This document shows, piece after piece, positions 18,878-26,923 of a stretch of DNA of 41,561 bases. Position 1 is the stretch's first letter; each line of letters starts with the position of its first letter. This DNA comes from Chloroflexota bacterium (GTDB lineage: Bacteria; Chloroflexota; Dehalococcoidia; Lucifugimonadales; GCA-002723415), in the NCBI GenBank assembly GCA_002721445.1, contig PBKN01000016.1, positions 1 through 41,561 on the forward strand, given 5' to 3'. Both the position numbers and the translations under genes were made by a program. Under the pieces are notes generated by a model that ran no database searches, was not told the origin of the DNA, and saw only the letters and a program-made list of their open reading frames with translations.

Positions 18878-20236
18878 TTATTTTATATTGTTTAATTTTT
18901 TAATTATAGATAGTTCTAAATTTTCTATTTTAACTCTATTTTGCAACATTGTATTTCTATCTCTAATTGTAACTGAGTTGTCATTTAATGAATCAAAGTC
19001 TATTGTTATACAAATTGGAGTTCCTATTTCGTCTTGCCTTCTATATCTTCTACCTATACTTTGAGAGTCATCAAAATCGATTGAACCATTAATAGACTTT
19101 GATTTAAGTAATAATTCATATATTTCGTTAGATAATGGCAGTATAGCTTCATTTCTACTTAATGGTAAAACAGCTATTTTAATAGGTGCTATTTCAGGAT
19201 CAAATTTTAGAAATACTCTTTTTTCAGAATTACCTTTTGCATTTATAGATTCTTCTTCATTATACGCATCTAGTAATAAAGTCATCACTGTTCGGTCAAT
19301 ACCTATTGATGGTTCTATAACATATGGTGTTATATGTTGGTTAGTTTTATCATCAAAAATTGATAAATTCTCTCCGCTAGCATTTGAATGAGCTTTTAAG
19401 TCAAAATCAGTTCTATTTGCTATACCTGTTATTTCTCCCCATCCCCATGAGAAATTATATTCAATATCTGCTGTTGCTTTTGAATAATGAGCCATTTCTG
19501 TTGAGCCATGTTCGCGCACTCTTAATTTATTTGAATTTATTCCGATAGATTTATACCATTCTAAAGATTCATTTATCCAGTATTTATGCCATTTTTCATC
19601 TTCTCCAGGAAATACGAAATATTCCATTTCCATCATTTCAAATTCGCGAGTTCTAAATATAAAGTTTCCAGTGGTAATTTCATTTCTAAAAGCTTTTCCA
19701 ATTTGCGCAATCCCAAAAGGCAGTTTTTTTCTTGTTGTAGAAGTTACATTATTGAAATTTACAAAAATACCTTGAGCAGTTTCTGGACGTAAATAAATTG
19801 GAGTTGAGTCTTTTTCAACAGGGCCAATACTAGTTTTAAACATTAAATTAAATAAACGTGCTTCAGATAATTCTCCTGAACAGGCAGGACAACAGTTTTT
19901 ATTTAACTGGTCCTCTCTCCATCTTTGATTACATTTCTGGCATTCAACAAGTGGGTCAGTAAAATTGTCTAAATGGCCACTTGCTTTCCATATATCTGGA
20001 TTCATTAGTATGCTAGAATCTAAGCCTACAATATCTTTTCGCTCAAGTACCATTTTATTCCACCAGGATTCTTTAATATTACGTTTTAATTGTGTTCCAA
20101 GTGGACCGTAGTCCCATATACTACCTAATCCTCCATATATTTCACTATTTTGAAAAATAAACCCTCTTCTTTTACAAAGTGAAACTATTTTATCTAAATT
20201 ATTAATTGGCTCATTATCTTTTGTTGTATTTTTCAA
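18878..20236 (-). CDS. glyQS: glycyl-tRNA synthetase, single-chain dimeric type
   Basis: The 452-residue class II synthetase charges tRNA-Gly. Family signatures: LCKRRGFIFQNSEIYGG, WDYGPLGTQLKRNIK, a zinc ribbon (CQKCNQRW, CCPAC), YLRPETAQGIF, GIAQIGKAFRNEI with the class II motif 2 arginine in FRTREFEMMEMEYF, and motif 3 in PSIGIDRTVMTLL. The length fits the alpha2 type of Thermus, mycobacteria and eukaryotes, not the alpha2-beta2 type of E. coli. The start appears to be TTG at 20236; no ATG or GTG lies between it and the conserved DKIVSLCKRRGF. It heads a four-gene minus-strand operon. Confidence 0.95.
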   Translation of the reverse strand: MKNTTKDNEPINNLDKIVSLCKRRGFIFQNSEIYGGLGSIWDYGPLGTQLKRNIKESWWNKMVLERKDIVGLDSSILMNPDIWKASGHLDNFTDPLVECQKCNQRWREDQLNKNCCPACSGELSEARLFNLMFKTSIGPVEKDSTPIYLRPETAQGIFVNFNNVTSTTRKKLPFGIAQIGKAFRNEITTGNFIFRTREFEMMEMEYFVFPGEDEKWHKYWINESLEWYKSIGINSNKLRVREHGSTEMAHYSKATADIEYNFSWGWGEITGIANRTDFDLKAHSNASGENLSIFDDKTNQHITPYVIEPSIGIDRTVMTLLLDAYNEEESINAKGNSEKRVFLKFDPEIAPIKIAVLPLSRNEAILPLSNEIYELLLKSKSINGSIDFDDSQSIGRRYRRQDEIGTPICITIDFDSLNDNSVTIRDRNTMLQNRVKIENLELSIIKKLNNIK

Positions 20237-20273
20237 TTTAATACCCAGTAATCTATTTTGTATTTATATTTTT

Positions 20274-20303
20274 ATAATAGTTCATTAATTTAATATTAGA
20301 CAA
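20274..20303 (-). promoter_or_regulatory. predicted sigma-70 promoter for glyQS operon
   Basis: On the minus strand TTGTCT at 20303-20298 is separated by 18 bases from TATTAT at 20279-20274. The -10 hexamer matches five of six consensus positions and the -35 four of six. Transcription would start near 20267, giving a roughly 30-base leader before the TTG codon. The AT-rich background makes chance matches common. Confidence 0.4.
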
Positions 20304-20339
20304 TAGCATATTTTATAACTATTAGGTAATTTATAAAGA

Positions 20340-20368
20340 TTGTAATTTTATATATTTTTTTTTATAAT
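20340..20368 (+). promoter_or_regulatory. predicted sigma-70 promoter for the class IV aminotransferase
   Basis: TTGTAA at 20340-20345, a 17-base spacer and a perfect TATAAT at 20363-20368 lie just upstream of a strong AAGGAGG ribosome binding site at 20379. The transcript would begin near 20375 with a leader of about 15 bases. Spacing is ideal; the -35 matches four of six positions. Confidence 0.5.
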
Positions 20369-20389
20369 TTATAAGTTAAGGAGGAAAAC

Positions 20390-21316
20390 ATGAGTTTAAT
20401 TAGTTATTTTAATGGTGAATATATACCAGAACGAGATTGCATAGTTCATGTCACTGATAGGGGTTTTCGTTATGGAGATGCTGTATTTGATATCCAAAGA
20501 ACTTTTAATGGCAAGCCTTTTAGAGTTAGAGAACATTTAGAAAGGTTTATGCGTTCATTAAAATATGCTAGATTAGATACTGGGTTAGATATAGATGATT
20601 GGGAAAATTTGACTTTAGGTCTGCTAGAAAAAAACGAACACTTGAGAGTTCCTGGAGGAGATTTTTTCATAGGTCAGTATGTTTCAAGAGGTGCAGGTAA
20701 GGATGCCCTTGATCCTGTTAAACCTACAATTGTTATTAGGCCTTGGCATTTACAGCCTTCAAAATGGACTGGCGGTTATAAAAATGGTGTACATGGAGTT
20801 ATAGTAAAAACTCTTAGTTATGCTCCATCTGCATTAGAATCTAGAGTTAAACATGATAATAGATTGAATTTTGCTCTTGCAGCTTTAGAGGCTGCTGATG
20901 TTGATAGAGAATCTTATCCAATTTTAACAGATGGTAACGGTAATATTACTGAAAACATTCAAGGGAATGTCTGGATTGTTAAAGATGGAGTATTGAAAAC
21001 TCCTACTAACCGTAGTTCTTTAGCAGGTGATGCACAAAAATTAATATTTGAGTTAGCAAAAAATTTATCTATTGAGGCTAAATCAGAAGATATACAGGCA
21101 TATGATATGTATACTGCTGATGAGTTATTCTTTTCGAACACAGCTTATTGTTTAATGCCTATTTCGAAGATGGATAACAGACCAATTGAAGGTAATATTC
21201 CTGGACCAATTACTAGTCAATTAATGGCTGCTTGGGGTGAAAGAGCTGGAGTAGATCTTATAGATCAAGCTAATAGTTATAAAGCACCAGATGATCCTGA
21301 TTTAGTTACTAATTAG
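20390..21316 (+). CDS. class IV (fold type IV) PLP aminotransferase
   Basis: The 308-residue enzyme belongs to the branched-chain/D-amino-acid aminotransferase and aminodeoxychorismate lyase superfamily. DRGFRYGDAVFD near residue 23 is the family's N-terminal signature. Lys154 in SRVKHDNRLNF is the expected PLP Schiff-base residue, and Glu188 in NITENIQGNVWIV should contact the cofactor ring nitrogen. TADELFFSNTAYCLMP is the late conserved strand. Substrate specificity cannot be fixed: the active-site segment differs from classic IlvE (no YGTGVFEGIR) and is nearer the D-amino-acid/lyase form. A perfect AAGGAGG precedes the ATG, so high translation is expected. The last eight bases overlap the end of the converging lipoprotein gene. 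Confidence 0.88.
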   Translation: MSLISYFNGEYIPERDCIVHVTDRGFRYGDAVFDIQRTFNGKPFRVREHLERFMRSLKYARLDTGLDIDDWENLTLGLLEKNEHLRVPGGDFFIGQYVSRGAGKDALDPVKPTIVIRPWHLQPSKWTGGYKNGVHGVIVKTLSYAPSALESRVKHDNRLNFALAALEAADVDRESYPILTDGNGNITENIQGNVWIVKDGVLKTPTNRSSLAGDAQKLIFELAKNLSIEAKSEDIQAYDMYTADELFFSNTAYCLMPISKMDNRPIEGNIPGPITSQLMAAWGERAGVDLIDQANSYKAPDDPDLVTN

Positions 21317-23570
21317 ACATATTAATAGGTTTTATTTCTCTTATATAATAATTTTGTTTATTTTCTTCTATTAATAATGATTTATTAATAGGGACATTTT
21401 TAAATATTTGTACATTAGAAGAATTAGGCCAATTTATTTGAATTTCTTTTATTCTTTTGGCTGAACCAAGTCCTATATGTTGTTCAAAAGTGGATGATCC
21501 AAAACTTCCACCTGAACTAACTAAAGAATGTATTTCTTCTAAATCTTTATTTTCTTTAATTATTATAATTTTTATTCTAGCTCCAATACCTATAGAATTT
21601 GAATTTTCACCTTTTAATTTAATTGAAATCCAGTTATTGGATTTTGTTGGGTTTTTATAAAGAAAATTATAAAAACCATCACCAGGATAGAATCCTCCAA
21701 TTTGTGAGAATATATCTTGATCACCATCCCTATCAATATCTCCAAAAGAAATACCATGTCCTTTGTGAAGTTGACCTAACCCAAGTTCAAAAGTTACATC
21801 AATGAAACTTTTACCTTCATTATTTAAGTATGCTATATTAGGAGTTATTACATCATATGAAGGATATCCTGTACCTAAATAAATATCAGGCCATCCATCA
21901 TTGTTAAAGTCTCCATAATTCGCAGCCATAGTTAAATGGATTCCATTCAAACCCACTATTTCAGTTACATCAGTAAATCCTCCATTTTGGTTATTTTGAT
22001 ATAATTTCATTTGTTCTCCATTATTTTTTATACCTAAATAACTTGAAGCTACATCTTCTACTTTACTTCCATAACCTGCAACAAATATGTCAAGCCATCC
22101 ATCATTGTTGAAATCCCAAAACCAAGTGGTAAAGCTAGATATAGGGTTTTGAATTTTTAAATCTATTGCAATATCTGTAAAAGTGCCATCTCCATTATTA
22201 TTAAATAAACGATTTTCTGAAGCAAAATTTGAAACATATAAATCTAAATCTCCATCATTGTCATAATCACCCCAACTGCTTCCTTTACAATAGCCGTTGT
22301 TTTTAACATTTGCGTTTCCAGATATATCTGTAAAAGTTTCATCTCCATTATTTTTAAATAACTGACTAGGAAATTTAAATGATGTAGTATCAAAATCATC
22401 ATCTGGTTCAGATTCATTACAAACATACAAATCTAAATCTCCATCATTATCATAGTCACCCCATGCAGAATTTTGGTTTGGATAATTAGGAAAATCTAAT
22501 TTAGATTCTTTAGTTACATCATTAAATACATTGTTACCAATATTTTTTAAAAGAGAGGCTCTCATTTGCCCATTATTTCTCATCCATCCTCCTCTCATTA
22601 CTAGAATATCAATTAGTCCATCATTGTTATAATCAGTATGATTGATATTTAAGCCACCAAGTTGGTTGTCTAAATTTGCATCTATAGTAAGTTTGGAGAA
22701 TACTCCATTTCCTTTATTATGGTAAAGTATTAATGATTCATCGGGGTTCCATGTTGAAGTAACAATATCAAAGTACCCATCATTATCAAAGTCTTCAATT
22801 ATACTTCCACCTGATAAATTTATATCAGTAATTCCTACCTTCGAAGAAATATCTGAAAACCTATCAAGGTTTAGATTTTGTTTTCTTTCATTGATATTAA
22901 TAAAAAATTTATTTGGTATAGAATCAGGGTAATTTCCTAAAGTCATATAAGCTATATTAAGCAACCATCGGGCTTTTAAATTTTCAGGTTCAATATCTAA
23001 CCATTGATTTAGATAATTTATTGCTAAATATGTGTAATCAGTATTACTATAGCCGCTATTATTACTTATAGGTAATGTGCAAACTAATTTGGAAGAACCA
23101 TTAGATTGGTTAAGTAATTCAGCTGATTTCAAATATGTTATGGATAAATCTTCTAGCAAATCCAAAAGATATAACTTGTCTTTGGAGTTTTTATTTTCTT
23201 CAGCTAATGCATCTTCCAATACTTCTATAGCTTTTTCATATTCACCAAATCTTAAATAATCAAATGATAGTAATTGTCTAATTGTTATTTTGCTACTGTG
23301 ACTCTGAAATTGAGGGTTAGATAATAAGTTTATTAATTTTTGTCTTTGTAATGTTCCAAAGTATGGATCATTACTTCCTTTTAACTTTTTAGAATAATTT
23401 TCTAAATCTGTTAATTGATTAAATTGACTTACTTCTAATTTTTTTATTTCTTCTGATGGTAGATTTATATCAGATTCTTTTTGATCTGATATCGAGTTTT
23501 CAGAACAAGATATTAAAGTTGATAAAAACAATATACATATAAAGATTTTTATTTTTTTAAAGAGATTCAT
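21309..23570 (-). CDS. FG-GAP/VCBS repeat lipoprotein with C-terminal ASPIC/UnbV domain
   Basis: The 753-residue exported protein starts with a lipoprotein signal (hydrophobic IFICILFLST, lipobox LISC, Cys22). Residues of about 55-220 look helical and TPR-like (YEKAIEVLEDALAE, AINYLNQWLDIEPENLKARW). From about 245 to 640 come at least seven calcium-binding FG-GAP-type repeats, with motifs such as DFDNDGYFDIV, DYNNDGLIDILV and DYDNDGDLDLYV (twice), consistent with a beta-propeller. The ASPIC/UnbV domain ends it (GIGARIKI, SSGGSFGSSTF, HIGLG, INWPNSS). Such proteins are attached outside the membrane, but their function is generally unknown. No Shine-Dalgarno is evident. Its 3' end overlaps the aminotransferase gene on the other strand by eight bases. 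Confidence 0.88.
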   Translation of the reverse strand: MNLFKKIKIFICILFLSTLISCSENSISDQKESDINLPSEEIKKLEVSQFNQLTDLENYSKKLKGSNDPYFGTLQRQKLINLLSNPQFQSHSSKITIRQLLSFDYLRFGEYEKAIEVLEDALAEENKNSKDKLYLLDLLEDLSITYLKSAELLNQSNGSSKLVCTLPISNNSGYSNTDYTYLAINYLNQWLDIEPENLKARWLLNIAYMTLGNYPDSIPNKFFININERKQNLNLDRFSDISSKVGITDINLSGGSIIEDFDNDGYFDIVTSTWNPDESLILYHNKGNGVFSKLTIDANLDNQLGGLNINHTDYNNDGLIDILVMRGGWMRNNGQMRASLLKNIGNNVFNDVTKESKLDFPNYPNQNSAWGDYDNDGDLDLYVCNESEPDDDFDTTSFKFPSQLFKNNGDETFTDISGNANVKNNGYCKGSSWGDYDNDGDLDLYVSNFASENRLFNNNGDGTFTDIAIDLKIQNPISSFTTWFWDFNNDGWLDIFVAGYGSKVEDVASSYLGIKNNGEQMKLYQNNQNGGFTDVTEIVGLNGIHLTMAANYGDFNNDGWPDIYLGTGYPSYDVITPNIAYLNNEGKSFIDVTFELGLGQLHKGHGISFGDIDRDGDQDIFSQIGGFYPGDGFYNFLYKNPTKSNNWISIKLKGENSNSIGIGARIKIIIIKENKDLEEIHSLVSSGGSFGSSTFEQHIGLGSAKRIKEIQINWPNSSNVQIFKNVPINKSLLIEENKQNYYIREIKPINMSN

Positions 23571-23767
23571 AATATTACTTTATATTAAAAGTTTATCATA
23601 TATAACTTTGATTGCTGAAACTATTTTCAAAAGTTTTAGTTTTATATTATTATTTCAACTTAAAATTAGTATTTGATAAGAAAAAACAAATAAATTGAGA
23701 AATATAGAAGAAAATTTTTTAAAATAAGATCAATGAACTAACCGATAAGTTATAATATGGGGAAATT

Positions 23768-24835
23768 TTATCCTCTTCTACGTAATTTAGGATCTAATGC
23801 GTCACGAAGTCCATCACCAACTAGGTTAACTGCAAGAACCATTAATGCTACCATTAATCCAGGAAAGAATATTGTCCATGAAGAAATACTTGCATATATT
23901 CTAGATTCACCCATTTGATTACCCCAGCTTGGAGTAGTAGGAGGAATTCCAGTACCTAAGAAACTTAAACCTGCTTCAGTTAAAATAGAATTTGCAAAAA
24001 TATATGTTCCTGCAACTACTATGGGAGCTATAGTTTGCGGAAATATATGGATAAAGAGAATTCTAAGTGGTTGAGCTCCAATAGCCCTGGCAGCTTCAAC
24101 ATATTGTGATTCTCTAAGAGTTAATACTAAGCTTCTAATTATTCTAACAACACCAGGTATACCAGTAATCCAAAGTGCGATTACAACATTTTGAAAACTT
24201 GGACCTAGTATAGCTACTAATGCAATTGCTAGTAAGAAAGAAGGAAAGGCCATTAATCCATCCATAAATCTCATTACTATATTATCTACTCTTCTAAAAT
24301 ATCCAGTAGGTATACCGATAAGAGCAGCTGTAAGCATAACTAATAAAGATACAGTTGCTGCAACAGCGAGCGATAATCTTCCTCCGTGTAAAGTTCTAGA
24401 ATACACATCTCTACCCATTAAATCTGTTCCAAACCAATGACTAATATGAGTTTCAGCTCGCTCCTTAGCTCTCATTGTTTCAATTTGATCTTCAGTCGCA
24501 TTTGGTGGAACGTTTTTAAGATTTTCAGGATAACCCGGAGGGTTCAATCGAATAAATGGCTTAATATATATAGCTGGGGAACAATCTACAACCGCGTAAT
24601 GTTCTTTATATTTATCTTTTCCATGTTTTTCTATAGCATTTGTTTTTCTTATTTGTGAAGATTCTTCACACTTAGGGTCATTAGCTTTATCAAGTATTCC
24701 TGCACCTAAAGAAACTATGACAAAAAAAGTAACTAGTATAACTCCAAGTAAAAGATTTGGATTGCCTTTTAAAATCCTTTTGGTAGTTTTTAAATTTTCT
24801 CTAAACCTTGAATAAGATTGAACTTGAGTTGTCAT
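23768..24835 (-). CDS. dppC: peptide/nickel-type ABC transporter permease (DppC/OppC family)
   Basis: The 355-residue inner-membrane permease is the second of a pair. HWFGTDLMGRDVYSRTLHGGRLSL is the start of the conserved DppC core; the EAA loop reads YVEAARAIGAQPLRILFIHIFPQ, followed by LSFLGTGIPPTTPSWGNQMG and GDGLRDALDPKLRR. One helix (about 28-48) precedes and five follow. Between helix 1 and the core, residues 50-132 form an unusually long extracytoplasmic loop with two cysteines (Cys56, Cys85) and proline-rich segments. Typical relatives have a much shorter loop. The gene starts 18 bases after dppB. No ATPase gene follows; the next gene on this strand is the FG-GAP lipoprotein after a 197-base gap. 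Confidence 0.92.
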   Translation of the reverse strand: MTTQVQSYSRFRENLKTTKRILKGNPNLLLGVILVTFFVIVSLGAGILDKANDPKCEESSQIRKTNAIEKHGKDKYKEHYAVVDCSPAIYIKPFIRLNPPGYPENLKNVPPNATEDQIETMRAKERAETHISHWFGTDLMGRDVYSRTLHGGRLSLAVAATVSLLVMLTAALIGIPTGYFRRVDNIVMRFMDGLMAFPSFLLAIALVAILGPSFQNVVIALWITGIPGVVRIIRSLVLTLRESQYVEAARAIGAQPLRILFIHIFPQTIAPIVVAGTYIFANSILTEAGLSFLGTGIPPTTPSWGNQMGESRIYASISSWTIFFPGLMVALMVLAVNLVGDGLRDALDPKLRRRG

Positions 24836-24853
24836 CTTTTTTATCTTTACTAA

Positions 24854-25798
24854 CTATTTATATCTTATTTTTGGATCTAAATATCCATAACTTAAATCAA
24901 TTAATAGATTTATTAAAACATATGATACAGTTGTTGCTAAAACAACTCCTTGAATTATTGGGAAATCTCTTCTAGCAACTCCATTTACCATTAGCCTTCC
25001 TACTCCAGGTATTGCAAAAACTGCTTCAGTAACAACTAATCCAGTAACTAAACCTGCAATACCTAAACCAATAACAGTAATTACAGGAAGTCCGGCATTT
25101 TTAAATGCATGCCTAATTAATACAGGGAATTCTGCTAATCCTTTTGCTCTAGCAGTACGTATATAATCTTCACGTAAGATTTCTAACATACTAGAGCGAG
25201 TCATTCTAACGATTAAAGCTGCCCCAATTGTTCCAATACTTATACATGGCAATGTAATAGATTGTATCCATGGACCTATACCATCTGTAAAAGAATTATA
25301 CCCTATAGCAGGAAACCAACTTAATTTAACTGCAAATAACCAAATGAGATTATATCCCAACCAAAATGAAGGTATTGCAAATCCACCAACTGCGAATATC
25401 ATTATTAACCTATCGTATAATGTATTAGATTTCCATGCAGCTATGATTCCAAGAGGTATTCCAATAAGAATTGCTAAACCTTCAGCTACAAATGCTATTG
25501 ATAGAGTAGGTTCTAATCTTTGTACAATTAAACCTCTTACATCGTGGTTGTTAAATATAGAATGACCTAAATTACCTCGAGATATATCTTTAAAGTAATT
25601 CACTAATTGAATATGGATTGGCTTGTCTAAACCTAAATCTTTTCGAAGGGCATCGATCTGTGCAGGCGTTGCTTCATCTCCTGCCATAAGTAATGCAGGA
25701 TCACCTGGTGTAATATGTATTAACATAAATACTGTAATAGCAACAATCATAAATACAGGGATAATGGCTAACAAACGTTGTATGAGATATCTACCCAA
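24854..25798 (-). CDS. dppB: peptide/nickel-type ABC transporter permease (DppB/OppB family)
   Basis: The product is the usual 315 residues long if translation starts at the TTG at 25798. A GGAG lies eight bases upstream and the DppB N-terminus (LGRYLIQRLLAIIPV) follows directly. The frame is open further upstream to 25930, but that extension is AT-rich low-information sequence and overlaps the promoter at 25851-25879. Family motifs: ITPGDPALLMAG, LGLDKPIHIQLVNYF, the EAA loop YIRTARAKGLAEFPVLIRHAFKN, TEAVFAIPGVGRLMVNG and the C-terminal YLDPKIRY. It forms a channel with DppC for import of peptides or similar solutes, fed by a binding lipoprotein and driven by ATPases not present here. Confidence 0.92.
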   Translation of the reverse strand: MGRYLIQRLLAIIPVFMIVAITVFMLIHITPGDPALLMAGDEATPAQIDALRKDLGLDKPIHIQLVNYFKDISRGNLGHSIFNNHDVRGLIVQRLEPTLSIAFVAEGLAILIGIPLGIIAAWKSNTLYDRLIMIFAVGGFAIPSFWLGYNLIWLFAVKLSWFPAIGYNSFTDGIGPWIQSITLPCISIGTIGAALIVRMTRSSMLEILREDYIRTARAKGLAEFPVLIRHAFKNAGLPVITVIGLGIAGLVTGLVVTEAVFAIPGVGRLMVNGVARRDFPIIQGVVLATTVSYVLINLLIDLSYGYLDPKIRYK

Positions 25799-25850
25799 AG
25801 TATTAACTCCAATAAATATTAATTCAAACTCAATAAAAAAATTTAACAAA

Positions 25851-25879
25851 ATTATAACAAACAGAATATATTCTTTCAA
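25851..25879 (-). promoter_or_regulatory. predicted sigma-70 promoter for dppBC
   Basis: Minus-strand TTGAAA (25879-25874), a 17-base spacer and a perfect TATAAT (25856-25851). The start of transcription would fall near 25844, giving a 46-base leader with the GGAG and TTG start of dppB. This also argues against the longer upstream reading frame. Confidence 0.6.
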
Positions 25880-25923
25880 GATACTATATTCGTATTTATA
25901 AGACAATATCACTATGGTTATTC

Positions 25924-25952
25924 TTGACACTGTATATTTTTGATATTAAATT
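25924..25952 (+). promoter_or_regulatory. predicted sigma-70 promoter for the cyclophilin-like gene
   Basis: A perfect TTGACA at 25924-25929, a 17-base spacer and TAAATT at 25947-25952 (four of six). The transcript would begin near 25959, 37 bases before the ATG at 25996. It is divergent from and about 45 bases away from the dppBC promoter. Confidence 0.5.
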
Positions 25953-25995
25953 ATTTTATGAAAGTAAATAAAAATCAAGAAAGGCAGTATTTAGG

Positions 25996-26832
25996 ATGTT
26001 GATTAAAAAGTCTAATATTGCAGTAATATTAATTTTAAGTATTTTATCTATTGTTTATTTAAATTGCGGTGGAGGAGAGTCTACTACTGACAGTGTAAAA
26101 GCTGGAGCTGGAGCTGATAGGTCAGTTACAGAGAGACAAGGTTCAGGGACTGGGGAGAATGAGACAGCAGCTTTAATGACTGTAGTCGATGGAGTTAAGC
26201 AATGGGATGAGAGACCAAAGAACATAGCTGGTGGAATGCTAATAGCATATAAAGATGAATATAGGGCTACAGTTGAGATGGAAACTGTAGGAGGAGATCC
26301 AGCTGACGGTAAATCTTTTAAGTTTGATATGTGGTATTCTCATTCACCAATTTTTCATAATTCTGCACTTAGTTTCACCGTGAATAATTTTGTATTTTTA
26401 GCACGACAAGGGTTTTACGATGGATTAACATTTCATAAAGTTATTGCTGGAGAAATGGCATTAACAGGAGATCCTCCAGGTCCATTAACTGGAGCTGGAT
26501 ATACATTTGATAATGAAGTTAATAACAAGATGAAACATACAGGAGAAGGAATAATATCATTTTACAATGAAGGATTGGATGAGAATAATAGAGGTACAAA
26601 TAGTAGCCAATGGTTTATAGCATATAAAGCTTTTCCAGAATATAACTATTATGATGAAGAATTTTATAAACGAGATTGTGCTAGTCCTGATATTAAATGT
26701 TATACACCCTTTGGTATGATATTTGAGGGACTGGATATAGCAAAATCAATTACTGAAGGTGATATAATTAAGACAGTTACTATTGAGAAACTTGAAAGAG
26801 GTACATCTAATTTACCACCAGGTAATAGATAA
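25996..26832 (+). CDS. degenerate cyclophilin-type peptidyl-prolyl isomerase lipoprotein
   Basis: The 278-residue exported protein has a hydrophobic leader ending in YLNC (Cys24, a lipobox with unusual Asn at -1), followed by a Gly/Ser/Thr-rich linker. Residues of about 85-275 follow the cyclophilin fold: VNNFVFLARQGFYDGLTFHKVI, GPLTGAGYTFDNEV and GTNSSQWFIAY. Key positions differ. The catalytic Arg of FHR is Lys (FHKVI), the pocket Phe/Met line reads GEMALTGDP instead of GFMxQGGDP, and the late FF is WF. It is therefore probably a weak isomerase or a binding protein at the outer face of the membrane. An insertion with two cysteines (RDCASPDIKCY) precedes the last strands. Its own promoter and a perfect terminator make it monocistronic. 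Confidence 0.8.
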   Translation: MLIKKSNIAVILILSILSIVYLNCGGGESTTDSVKAGAGADRSVTERQGSGTGENETAALMTVVDGVKQWDERPKNIAGGMLIAYKDEYRATVEMETVGGDPADGKSFKFDMWYSHSPIFHNSALSFTVNNFVFLARQGFYDGLTFHKVIAGEMALTGDPPGPLTGAGYTFDNEVNNKMKHTGEGIISFYNEGLDENNRGTNSSQWFIAYKAFPEYNYYDEEFYKRDCASPDIKCYTPFGMIFEGLDIAKSITEGDIIKTVTIEKLERGTSNLPPGNR

Positions 26833-26856
26833 GAATTATAAATATAGTTTTAATAT

Positions 26857-26895
26857 AAAAGTAGGGCACGGATTAACGTGCTCTACTTTTTTTTT
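26857..26895 (+). terminator. rho-independent terminator after the cyclophilin-like gene
   Basis: An 11-base stem (AGTAGGGCACG with CGTGCTCTACT, one G-U pair), extendable by A-T pairs, closes a six-base loop (GATTAA) and is followed by eight or nine T residues. It lies 27 bases after the stop codon. Confidence 0.92.
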
Positions 26896-26923
26896 AATAA
26901 ACTAGCAATAAAGAGGTTTTATT

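Noticed and set aside
25799-25930. Extra 44 N-terminal residues for dppB
   Set aside because: The stretch overlaps a predicted promoter, is absent from the family, and a GGAG-TTG start fits the normal N-terminus.
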